A stretch of 50,626 bases of DNA from an uncultured SAR116 cluster alpha proteobacterium (GCA_902623185.1 CACNSW010000010.1:1-50626), one strand, 5' to 3'; counted from the stretch's first letter, positions 44,337 to 50,626 are shown. Numbers and translations are program-made. The notes: generated by a model not told the origin, from the sequence alone.

Positions 44337-44825
44337 TTGAAATTATTTTATAAAATATTGATAAAAGTTGTTTTGGTTGGGTTTTTATTTACCTTTCCCT
44401 CAATTTTGAGTGCTCAATATATTGATACCAAATGGACCGTCACAGGATATTTTGGGGAGTTATGGTTCGCCGAAGAGGAAGACATTCTCGGCAAGCACCA
44501 GGAATTTTACAAAGGATGGGCAGATGGTGTTTTCTATTCCTGTGATTATGCAGGTCAATCTGCAACTTATAATACTCACACGATTACAGAATTCCTTGTG
44601 AACAAGGAATTTGAACTCGTCAATCAAGAGAAAGCGTTCTCTAAAGTTTTTGAAGAAAATGGTCTGATGGATGAAAATACAAAGGTCTTTGTTCATCGGA
44701 TTACATGCAATGGAAGTAAAGTTACCGACAGGAAAGTGTTATATCCTTTCATAACAGTGGATGGTTCTAACAAGGCATTTTATGTCTATGAAGGAGCAAT
44801 AATTACTTTCACTTTTGAAAAGTGA
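44337..44825 (+). CDS. Exported protein of unknown function, 162 residues
   Basis: Complete paralogue of the truncated gene at the window start. A signal peptide is clear (KVVLVGFLFTFPSILSAQYI, cleavage after SAQ or nearby), so the mature protein of about 135 residues should be periplasmic or secreted. Cysteines in YSCDYAGQ and ITCNG are conserved in both copies. I do not recognise the family; a secretion-system immunity protein was considered without decisive motifs. The TTG start lies 5 bases after site 3 and lacks a ribosome site, so either the message is nearly leaderless or the start is different. It is followed by recombinase-like copy 2 on the other strand. Confidence 0.7.
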   Translation: MKLFYKILIKVVLVGFLFTFPSILSAQYIDTKWTVTGYFGELWFAEEEDILGKHQEFYKGWADGVFYSCDYAGQSATYNTHTITEFLVNKEFELVNQEKAFSKVFEENGLMDENTKVFVHRITCNGSKVTDRKVLYPFITVDGSNKAFYVYEGAIITFTFEK

Positions 44826-44849
44826 ATCACCTCCTCACACTAGTAGTCA

Positions 44850-45218
44850 CTATTTCTCAAATTCAAAATCACTCATCAAAATAGTCTTATCGACCACCTC
44901 CATACTGAATTCTGACCAGACTGGGGGATACACTCGATTCAGCAATTCTTCCTTTGCTAACCTCTTCTTCAAGATGGAATGGACGTGCGCACCTCTGAAC
45001 TTCTTACCTCGCACGGTCAGGTATCCTTCCATATTCAACCACTCAGCAATGGCATCGAAGGTCAAACCTTGCTCTCGATGCTCAGTGATGGTCTGATAGA
45101 GGAACAATTGATAGTCTGAGTAGTAATTTCCGGTGAGAGCAGGGGAGCGATATGTGATTGAAAAGTTGAAGGTTACATCCGCAAACCCAACTACCCCCTT
45201 ACACCGTCCTTTTGCCAC
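44850..45218 (-). CDS. Recombinase-like HTH small protein, copy 2
   Basis: The most divergent intact copy: the N-terminus is MAKGRCKGVVGFADVTFNFS, and TYRSPALTGNYYSDYQLFLY replaces TCRSPALTGNHY. The core EHREQGLTFDAIAEWLNMEG and the end VYPPVWSEFSMEVVDKTILM are kept. It starts with a GTG at 45218, which overlaps the first bases of site 4, so in antisense the first codons run into the Thr-Val-Glu-stop sequence. A catalytic serine-recombinase domain is absent here too. It closes the module whose cargo is the exported protein at 44337; the same pair, decayed, stands at 3-498. Confidence 0.75.
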   Translation of the reverse strand: MAKGRCKGVVGFADVTFNFSITYRSPALTGNYYSDYQLFLYQTITEHREQGLTFDAIAEWLNMEGYLTVRGKKFRGAHVHSILKKRLAKEELLNRVYPPVWSEFSMEVVDKTILMSDFEFEK

Positions 45219-45228
45219 TGTAGAATAA
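45217..45228 (+). repeat. Site 4: glmS-end-like short copy
   Basis: ACTGTAGAATAA is identical to the last 12 bases of glmS. It is followed by GATATTGAAATTATT, shared with site 3. The 28-base-distant CTACAG block of sites 1, 5 and 6 is absent. The next cargo, a lipoprotein gene, starts 24 bases downstream. Confidence 0.6.
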
Positions 45229-45251
45229 GATATTGAAATTATTAGAAAAAA

Positions 45252-45821
45252 ATGGAAAAATTTAGCAAAACAGATTTTAAAATAGTCAAATACTTGGGGA
45301 TGTTAATACTGGCAGTGTGCGTGTCCTTTAACTTGTCTGGATGCAAGGAAAGCACAACACGTTCTGGTACTGTATCGGCGGTCAGCGAGTGTATTGAGAA
45401 AAATTCAAAACAGGGCGAATTAGTTTCAAAACAACTTATCAAGAGTCAGTGCATAAAAAGAGAACAAATAAAACGTCATTACATATATCAAGAGGAGTAC
45501 CGCTCTTACGTAGGGTATAGTGGTGAAAACGTTGTGCTTAACGGCAAACTGCAAAACTATCACGAAGACTTTGTGATAACCGAGATCGAGGTGAGTTTCG
45601 ATCTATATGATGGGGACGGTAAAAAATACTCTAAGTCCGGTGTCCAATCTAATTTGTGGATTGAACCAAGTCTTTATCTAGATCTTTATGTTGCGATCCC
45701 GATTGGTGAAGACATAACAATTCGACCAAGTGAATTTTGTTCCCATAAACCAGACACCTATAAAAATTGTAAGACTTGGAATGTGATTGGTTTCAAAGGA
45801 GTAAATGTTTCTTTGAATTGA
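45252..45821 (+). CDS. Lipoprotein of unknown function, 189 residues
   Basis: The signal sequence YLGMLILAVCVSFNLSGCKE ends in the lipobox LSGC, so the mature protein is lipid-anchored at Cys31 or so. Lys-Glu after the Cys does not give the Asp+2 inner-membrane signal, so it may go to the outer membrane. The mature part has a short helix rich in Glu and Lys, then an apparent beta domain (FVITEIEVSFDLYDGDGKKY, LWIEPSLYLDLYVAIPIGED). This resembles small FxLYD-type or DUF-type beta sandwiches, but no family is certain. A Cys pair near the end (EFCSHKPDTYKNCKTW) may form a disulphide. It is the cargo of the module between sites 4 and 5. Confidence 0.7.
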   Translation: MEKFSKTDFKIVKYLGMLILAVCVSFNLSGCKESTTRSGTVSAVSECIEKNSKQGELVSKQLIKSQCIKREQIKRHYIYQEEYRSYVGYSGENVVLNGKLQNYHEDFVITEIEVSFDLYDGDGKKYSKSGVQSNLWIEPSLYLDLYVAIPIGEDITIRPSEFCSHKPDTYKNCKTWNVIGFKGVNVSLN

Positions 45822-45842
45822 AAATTGATGATTCAGTTTTAA

Positions 45843-46247
45843 TCACTTTTTGCTTTTTGTTGCCTCCTGATTTTTAAAAAAATCACTCATCAAAATAGTC
45901 TTATCGACTACCTCCATACTGAAGTCCGACCACAATGTTGGATACTCTCGGTTAAGCAACTCTTCCTTTGCTATTCTCTTCTTTAAGATTGAATGGACAT
46001 GAGCACCTCTGAACGTCCTGCCTCGCACTGTCAGGTATCCTTCCTTATTCATCCACTCAGCAATGGCATCAAAGGTCATGCCTTGCTCTCGATGCTCAGT
46101 GATGGTCTGATAGAGGAATAGTTGGTATTCGGAGTAATGATTGCCAGTAAGGGCAGGGGAACGACAGGTGAGTGTGAAGTTGAAAGTTAGGTCAGCAATG
46201 GAAAACTCCCACCCACACCGCACAAACGATACTGTAGAATAAATCAT
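45843..46247 (-). CDS. Recombinase-like HTH small protein, copy 3
   Basis: A copy with the longest frame, 134 residues, because an ATG lies across site 5: it reads MIYSTVSFVRCGWEFSIADL, where YSTV is the antisense of the Thr-Val-Glu-stop sequence. The GTG used by copies 1 and 4 is also present (46223), so the true start may be there. The middle is almost identical to copy 1 (HYSEYQLFLYQTITEHREQG, MTFDAIAEWMNKEGYLTVRG). The tail FFKNQEATKSKK is its own. The different C-terminal tails across copies suggest that the right boundary of the conserved unit lies at the MSDF codons. Confidence 0.75.
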   Translation of the reverse strand: MIYSTVSFVRCGWEFSIADLTFNFTLTCRSPALTGNHYSEYQLFLYQTITEHREQGMTFDAIAEWMNKEGYLTVRGRTFRGAHVHSILKKRIAKEELLNREYPTLWSDFSMEVVDKTILMSDFFKNQEATKSKK

Positions 46248-46316
46248 TGATTTTGTTAATTTTATTTATCCTACAGAGTGATAGAGTAAGTGTTTCTGTA
46301 AGGGTGTGAGTTTGAT
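46231..46316 (+). repeat. Site 5: full 86-bp glmS-end repeat
   Basis: ACTGTAGAATAA is identical to the glmS end. CTACAG at 46271-46276 is exactly 28 bases after the stop, CTGTAAG lies at 46296-46302, and TTTGAT closes the block. It aligns to site 1 without gaps. It lies between recombinase-like copy 3 and the tiny frame at 46315. Confidence 0.72.
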
Positions 46317-46407
46317 GCTTCGTTGTTTTTTTCAAGTGACTGGTTTTATTCTTTTGATTGGATGTGTTGACGGAAGGAAACTCAGATTGAATGTTCTATT
46401 AGTTTAA
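46315..46407 (+). CDS. Tiny lipoprotein-like frame, 30 residues
   Basis: MLRCFFQVTGFILLIGCVDG followed by ten more residues has the look of a lipoprotein signal (Arg, hydrophobic core, LIGC). The frame stops after 30 residues and overlaps the end of site 5. It is convergent with the zinc-ribbon gene, ending 10 bases from it. It may be the fragment of a lost cargo gene or chance. Confidence 0.22.
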   Translation: MLRCFFQVTGFILLIGCVDGRKLRLNVLLV

Positions 46408-46417
46408 ATCGCAAAGA

Positions 46418-48514
46418 TTATTGAGCAGAACACTTTGGGCAAGGTTTCAACGATGAAGTTCTGTGGTTAAGACTTGACTCCCATTCATGACCTTCACTGC
46501 ATCTCCACCAAACCTTTGTTTTGCTTCCGTGTGTTATTTCATTTGGTCTCAATTCCCCATTTCTTTCATAATTCCACTCTTTCGCCATCTCAGGAAATAA
46601 TTTTTCAAAATTATAATCTTTGCTGACTCTTTTCTTATTACAATATGGACATCCATATCTAACTGCGTGGTCTACTTGATATTCCCAAGAATGCCCGTGT
46701 GAACACCTCCACCAAAATTTTTGCTTAGTGTAAGGAAATATCTGCTGAGGATTTTGGAGTTTATTTTTTGATTTATCCCACATCTGGGCAATCGATGGAT
46801 ATAGAAATGCCAAACTTTTTTCGAATGGGGCGTTAGGCAAAGATGCCTTTATTCTGTTAAAATCAGTTACATTTAAAAATTGCTTTGAACAGATGTATTT
46901 TTCGAGTTTCGATTTTCGGTTCGCTTCCAGTTCAAAGTTATCTAAAACTGTTGTTAAAATTTTATCAAAAGTTATTTTCTTCAGTTCGCCTTGTAGGCAA
47001 ATTATATCCCATTTTTCAATTTTCTTGAGAGGTTTTTCTCTAATTCTCAAGACTTTAATATTTCTCTTATTTAAAGATTTATTTTTATTTTTATCATTCT
47101 TTACTTTATCTTTGTGAAAAAAATACCCATCGTATTCTATCGCTAAGTTCAGGTCATCAACGAAAACATCTATTTCCATACCGGAAATTTTTGATGTCCA
47201 AATTACACCATCAAATAGAGTTTTCATTTCGCAGTAGATTCTTATCTCTGGTAATGAAGTGTTTGCATTACAAAATGGACACTTGGACTTTCTTCCAGTC
47301 CTATTAGCAATCGTTGCCTGCCATTCATGACCCTTGGCACATTTCCACCACACCTTTTGACTGCTACCAAATGTATAATTTTCGGGCAACTTATTTCCAT
47401 TTTTTTTTGGGTGCCACTCCTTTGAAATTTTTGGAAACGTTATAAGTAAGTTATTTTGTGGACTAACTCGCCTGTTGGAACAATATGGACAGTTATCTCC
47501 TGCACTTCTTCGACTTACTGGCGCCCTCCACTCGTGACCATTTTTACACTGCCACCAAACTTTTTTACTGCTTCCATAAGTTATGTCGTGTGGTCGAAAA
47601 TTTAGATTTTTAGTGGGATGCCACTCATCTGCAATATGGGGAAATTTAAATTGAAAATTATTGGTTTTACTAGGTTTTCTACCAGAACAATATGGACACT
47701 TGGACATTCTACCAGTTCTACTTGCTATACTTGCTTTCCATTCGTGTCCTTCAAAACATATCCACCAAACACTTTTACTACTTCTAGAGAAAAAATCCTT
47801 CGGGGTTTTTTCTCCATTTTTAGTTGCGTGCCACTCAGATGCAATTTTTGGAAACTTTTCTGCTAATGACTTACCACTTCCTGATATTAATAACTTATCA
47901 GCGCAGTAAGGACATCCGTTACCTCTTGAAGTACGCCCATTTGGAGTTGCCTGCCATTCATGCCCTTCCTTGCATTGCCACCAAATCTTCCTCTTACTTC
48001 CGTGCGTCAAATTTTCTGGTATTAAATTTAAATTTTTTGTGGGGTGCCACTCATCCATAAGATGAGGAAATTTCATTTTTAAGTTATTAGTTTTACTAGA
48101 TTTTCTACCAGAACAAACTGGACAACCTATTTTTGCTTTTACTCGGACTTGGATACTTTGGTAATAATCATGCCCCTCTTTACATTGCCACCAAATCTTT
48201 TTCTTACTTCCGTATGAAAGAGTATCAATGTTCAATTTATCATTTTTTAGTATGTTTATTTCTTTAATTAGGTCAGGGAATTGGATGGATAAACTATTTT
48301 TATCAGTGACCCTTCTGCCTGAACAAAAGGGACAACCAGTTCCGCCAGTCGACGTTCTATTGTTAGGTTTTTCTTCCCATTCATGCCCCTCTTTACATTG
48401 CCACCAAACCTTTTTCTTGCTGCCGTAACTGAAGTCTGTCGGTTTCGAGTTAACATTCTTTGTTGGATGCCACTCTTTGAGTAAATGAGGGAATTCTGCA
48501 ATGGTCTTTTTCAT
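46418..48514 (-). CDS. Eight-zinc-ribbon protein with embedded PD-(D/E)XK-like nuclease domain
   Basis: A 698-residue protein made of eight repeats of about 65 residues. Each has the pattern EWHPTKN, then GS.KKVWWQCKEGHEW, then R and CP.C, matching the probable zinc-ribbon family PF14311/DUF4379. CPxC pairs occur near residues 61, 131, 201, 273, 342, 412, then two more at the C-terminus (CPYCNKKR and the final CPKCSAQ). Between repeats six and seven, residues about 420-510, lies a domain with MEIDVFVDDLNLAIEYDGYF and KSLNKRNIKVLRIREKPL, which resembles DUF559/Vsr-like endonuclease folds (Glu423, Asp449, Glu460, Asp462 as candidate catalytic residues). It may bind DNA through the ribbons and cut it; a defence role is inference. 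It is the only large cargo read leftward. Confidence 0.8.
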   Translation of the reverse strand: MKKTIAEFPHLLKEWHPTKNVNSKPTDFSYGSKKKVWWQCKEGHEWEEKPNNRTSTGGTGCPFCSGRRVTDKNSLSIQFPDLIKEINILKNDKLNIDTLSYGSKKKIWWQCKEGHDYYQSIQVRVKAKIGCPVCSGRKSSKTNNLKMKFPHLMDEWHPTKNLNLIPENLTHGSKRKIWWQCKEGHEWQATPNGRTSRGNGCPYCADKLLISGSGKSLAEKFPKIASEWHATKNGEKTPKDFFSRSSKSVWWICFEGHEWKASIASRTGRMSKCPYCSGRKPSKTNNFQFKFPHIADEWHPTKNLNFRPHDITYGSSKKVWWQCKNGHEWRAPVSRRSAGDNCPYCSNRRVSPQNNLLITFPKISKEWHPKKNGNKLPENYTFGSSQKVWWKCAKGHEWQATIANRTGRKSKCPFCNANTSLPEIRIYCEMKTLFDGVIWTSKISGMEIDVFVDDLNLAIEYDGYFFHKDKVKNDKNKNKSLNKRNIKVLRIREKPLKKIEKWDIICLQGELKKITFDKILTTVLDNFELEANRKSKLEKYICSKQFLNVTDFNRIKASLPNAPFEKSLAFLYPSIAQMWDKSKNKLQNPQQIFPYTKQKFWWRCSHGHSWEYQVDHAVRYGCPYCNKKRVSKDYNFEKLFPEMAKEWNYERNGELRPNEITHGSKTKVWWRCSEGHEWESSLNHRTSSLKPCPKCSAQ

Positions 48515-48567
48515 GTATCTTATGATGAAATAAATATTGAATTATTTCAATTCAATCTTCCACCAAA

Positions 48568-48939
48568 TTAACGTTCAGAATGCTGTTCTAGAAATTCAAA
48601 CATATTAACCAAAGTTTTATCCACTACCTCCATACTGAAGTCTGACCACACCGGCGGATACTCTCGATTCAGTAACTCTTCCTTTGCTAATCTCTTCTTT
48701 AAGATTGAATGGACATGAGTTCCTCTGAACTTCTTTCCTCGCACTGTCAGGTATCCTTTATTGTTCAACCACTCAGCAATGGCAGCAAAGGGTATCCCTT
48801 TTTCGCGGTGCTCGGAGATAGTCTGATATAGGAATAACTGGTAATCAGAGTAATGATTGCCGGAGAGCGCAGGCGAGCGACAGGTGAGGGTGAAGTTGAA
48901 AGTTAGGTCAGCAATGGAAAACTCCCACCCACACCGCAC
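48568..48939 (-). CDS. Recombinase-like HTH small protein, copy 4
   Basis: A 123-residue copy starting at GTG 48939 (MRCGWEFSIADLTFNFTLTC). The DNA of the first 60 codons and the upstream flank is nearly identical to copy 3. The HTH block is slightly changed (EHREKGIPFAAIAEWLNNKG, YLTVRGKKFRGTHVHSILKK), and the C-terminal part has TLVNMFEFLEQHSER instead of TILMSDF. No catalytic recombinase domain is present. It closes the zinc-ribbon nuclease module, with site 6 immediately upstream of its start. Confidence 0.75.
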   Translation of the reverse strand: MRCGWEFSIADLTFNFTLTCRSPALSGNHYSDYQLFLYQTISEHREKGIPFAAIAEWLNNKGYLTVRGKKFRGTHVHSILKKRLAKEELLNREYPPVWSDFSMEVVDKTLVNMFEFLEQHSER

Positions 48940-48946
48940 AAACGAT

Positions 48947-49032
48947 ACTGTAGAGTAAATAATTGAATTTATTTAATAAAATAAGGTTACAGAATGACCA
49001 AGTAGATGTTTCTGTGAGAATGTGGTTTTGAT
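48947..49032 (+). repeat. Site 6: full 86-bp glmS-end repeat
   Basis: ACTGTAGAGTAA encodes Thr-Val-Glu-stop with GAG for GAA. TTACAG at 48987-48992 and CTGTGAG at 49012-49018 keep the exact spacing of sites 1 and 5, and TTTTGAT closes the block. The left flank (CACACCGCACAAACGAT) is identical to that of site 5. The next cargo starts at 49065. Confidence 0.72.
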
Positions 49033-49064
49033 ATTGCCAAATTTCTTTGAAGTGAATTTATGAA

Positions 49065-49346
49065 ATGTCCATATCAATCAGACAATTAAATGATGATGTC
49101 TTCGAGGTGACTGTTGTAAAAACCTCAACAACTACTCACACGGTGACAGTTTCAGACCAAAGTCTCATTAACCTTACTGACAATAAAGTGACGAAGACGC
49201 AATTGTTGGAGTTCTCTTTTAAGTTCCTTCTAGAGAAAGAACCAAACACATCCATTCTGTCGTCATTCGATATCAACGTTATTTCTAAATACTTCTCCGA
49301 CTATAGAGATACAGTCAGACGATGGTGCGATGAGAGTCAGAACTAA
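49065..49346 (+). CDS. Small conserved protein, 93 residues
   Basis: The sequence MSISIRQLNDDVFEVTVVKT then TTTHTVTVSDQSLINLT, and the C-terminal FKFLLEKEPNTSILSSFDIN, match a conserved hypothetical family I recall from marine and photosynthetic bacteria. It has a beta-rich N-terminal half and a helical C-terminal half, and no assigned function. There is no signal or membrane segment. Its last 17 bases overlap the start of the zinc-ribbon gene at 49330 in another frame, so the two are translated together. It is the first cargo after site 6. Confidence 0.65.
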   Translation: MSISIRQLNDDVFEVTVVKTSTTTHTVTVSDQSLINLTDNKVTKTQLLEFSFKFLLEKEPNTSILSSFDINVISKYFSDYRDTVRRWCDESQN

Positions 49347-49509
49347 GGATTGTTATGTCTGTGATGACGCAAAGGAAGTTCTGTATCGGTGTCGATACGA
49401 TGGTTTGAAGGATTGGGTTTTTCTTTGTGGAAAGTGTCTGGTCGAAGTCAAATCACGATTTGACGAGACTTACCGATATGGTGGCACTTGGAAAAGTAAA
49501 AAGAGATGA
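49330..49509 (+). CDS. Small zinc-ribbon protein, 59 residues
   Basis: From ATG 49330 the frame reads MRVRTKDCYVCDDAKEVLYR, then CRYDGLKDWVFLCGKCLVEV, ending YRYGGTWKSKKR. Two CxxC pairs (CYVC and CGKC, 31 residues apart) make a zinc ribbon. The YGGTWK ending is shared by a small conserved family in marine Proteobacteria and Cyanobacteria. Overlap with the preceding gene by 17 bases indicates coupled translation. A nucleic-acid or protein-binding role is likely but unproven. Confidence 0.65.
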   Translation: MRVRTKDCYVCDDAKEVLYRCRYDGLKDWVFLCGKCLVEVKSRFDETYRYGGTWKSKKR

Positions 49510-49574
49510 AGATTGCGGATTGCAAGTTTTGAATTATTTTTCTGAATACATTGGGAAATTGTGAGGAAGTCTAT

Positions 49575-50566
49575 TTGAAACCCAGTAGCGTTTTAGAAGT
49601 TGGGCAAACATATTCAAAAAAGACCTGGCAACATTAATTAATGAACCACGCCTCTTAAATGTCAGAGAAGGTGTTTCCAGTTGTAACAACTCAAACTCAT
49701 ATCTCTTATTTGTCGATTTAGAAAAAGAAGACAAAGAGAAGAGATTTCACTTTGATGATTTTTTTGAAGAAGATTTTTTCCATTGGGATTCTGAAAATAC
49801 TCAACAAATAAAAAGTCCAAAAATACAAGCAGTGGTTAATGGTTTGGTTGACACCTATCTTTTTGTACGGGTGAAAAAAAAGAGAAAAGCAAGGCATTAT
49901 CATTCGTATATTGCGGTAGGGTCAAATATGTCTCTCATGAAAAGGGGACTAAAAAAACCAGTACACATCCTTTTTCAAAATATCGATTATGATGATTTTA
50001 CTGATAACGAAAATTTAGTGAATGTTTACCGTTGGAAACCTTCCGATGCAGGTATGACGACTAAGTCTCGAATAAACAGGACTGGATCTATTTCTGATGA
50101 AAGGAAAAGAAAATATAAGAAACCCGGGCAAACAGAACGAAAAGGTCTTGTTACTTCGAGGGTTGGTCAGAGTTACTATCGACAACAAGTCATAAATAAG
50201 TGGAACGGGAAGTGTCCCTTATCTGGTATCGGTGTACTTCCTATCCTTAAATCGTCTCATATTGTCCCATGGTCTGAGTCTAACGATGAAGAACGTTTAG
50301 ATGTTGATAATGGAATTCTTCTTTCTCCCAATTTGGATGCTTTATTAGATTGACACTTAATTTCATTCGATGACAATGGTGGTTTATTGATTTCTAAAAA
50401 TTTATCTATAGACAACATGTGAAATCTTGATTTGCTAAGTTTTCCGACGTTAGAGATTAATGAAAATATGCTTAAATATATCAAAAGGCATAGAAATAAA
50501 TTTCTTGAAATCGAAAAAAATTCTAAATTTAACAACAGTAATAAAAAAATGAAAACAATTAGATAA
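49575..50566 (+). pseudogene. Decayed DUF3427-HNH endonuclease gene
   Basis: A restriction-type protein broken by three lesions. From TTG 49575 the frame reads MKPSSVLEVGQTYSKK, then must shift at the A6 run 49616-49621 into DLATLINEPRLLNVREGV. This continues through a DUF3427-like domain (RFHFDDFFEEDFFHWDSENT, KKPVHILFQNIDYDDF) to an HNH nuclease: KWNGKCPLSGIGVLPILKSS, HIVPWSESNDEERLDVDNGI, LLSPNLDALLD. TGA stops at 50351-50353 and 50420-50422 interrupt the conserved tail (HLISFDDNGGLLISKNL). The longest intact piece is 49832-50353 from a GTG. Both stops could come from C-to-T changes of Arg or Gln codons. The family often acts in DNA restriction; this copy is probably dead. Confidence 0.7.
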
Positions 50567-50605
50567 TATATAAATCTAATTTTAATTAATTGCGGTTGAG
50601 AAAGA

Positions 50606-50626
50606 ATGAATCTTATACAAAAAATT
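50606..50626 (+). CDS. Possible start of a further gene at the window edge
   Basis: ATG 50606 preceded by GAGAAAG opens MNLIQKI before the window ends. It is too short to judge; it is listed because it may be the next cargo of the array. Confidence 0.2.

Larger units (their letters stand above)
42298..50626. mobile_element. glmS-anchored array of cargo modules (proposed)
   Basis: From the glmS stop to the window end the DNA is AT-rich and modular. Short copies of the glmS 3' end at 43895, 44321, 45217, 46231 and 48947 divide it into six segments. Most segments contain unrelated cargo read mainly rightward and, at the right end, a minus-strand recombinase-like gene whose 5' end abuts the next site. 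Cargo differs in every segment. No transposase, integrase or Tns gene is present, so the mobilising enzyme is outside the window, supplied in trans, or lost. The repeats and layout are seen; calling it mobile is inference. The right boundary is not reached. Confidence 0.5.

Noticed and set aside
42286-49032. CRISPR array or integron attC series
   Set aside because: The repeats are few, spaced by whole genes, and separated by unequal intervals. No cas genes or integron integrase are present, and the repeats carry the glmS end instead of attC folding.
50351-50422. TGA read as an amino acid in the HNH gene
   Set aside because: TGA is used as a normal stop in core genes here (for example the nadE, gltX and purQ overlaps), and the same gene also has a frameshift, so decay is simpler.
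42298-50626. A classic Tn7 insertion
   Set aside because: The location fits, but no TnsA, TnsB, TnsC, TnsD or TniQ gene is visible, and the site block does not begin with the Tn7 end sequence TGTGGGCGG.

Overview
The window looks like a chromosomal segment of a marine alphaproteobacterium, most like the SAR116 / Puniceispirillum group. That placement is an inference from the protein families, the alphaproteobacterial gene order purB-purC-purS-purQ-purL-bolA-grxD, an S4 protein of alphaproteobacterial type, and moderate-GC core genes flanked by AT-rich accessory DNA. No rRNA, tRNA, CRISPR, transposase or integrase gene was seen.

Region 1 (1-500) is the tail of an accessory block: a 5'-truncated gene and a decayed small gene. 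Both are paralogues of genes found again at 44.3-45.2 kb.

Region 2 (about 0.6-42.3 kb) is ordinary core genome. It holds envelope genes (lptD, two glycosyltransferases, hldE, glmU, glmS), DNA repair genes (SRAP protease, AlkA-type glycosylase), tsaC/sua5, acetoacetyl-CoA synthetase, glutathione reductase and class II DAHP synthase. It also holds an NAD salvage pair joined to two aminoacyl-tRNA synthetases (nicotinate phosphoribosyltransferase, nadE, gltX, cysS), citramalate synthase with a TrmJ-like methyltransferase, rpsD with a good promoter and a structured leader, the purine operon ending in bolA and grxD, and map. At 36.5 kb there is a deletion scar: the first 30 or so codons of a cinA-like gene run directly into an SbmA/BacA-like transporter gene that has lost about its first third.

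Region 3 (42.3-50.6 kb) starts exactly at the 3' end of glmS and is AT-rich. It is built of modules. The last codons of glmS (Thr-Val-Glu-stop) recur at 43895, 45217, 46231 and 48947, with a diverged version at 44321; the codons differ but the sense is kept. At three sites (glmS itself, 46231 and 48947) the similarity continues without gaps for 86 bp and includes a spaced inverted repeat. Four of the five downstream sites lie at the 5' end of a minus-strand gene of about 122 codons, resembling the helix-turn-helix part of serine recombinases but lacking a catalytic domain. Between sites sit unrelated cargo genes: membrane proteins, an alkyltransferase-like protein, an exported protein, a lipoprotein, an eight-zinc-ribbon protein with an embedded nuclease-like domain, two small conserved proteins, and a decayed DUF3427-HNH endonuclease gene. 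I read this as a glmS-anchored array of exchangeable modules. The repeat architecture is seen directly; the mobilisation mechanism is not.
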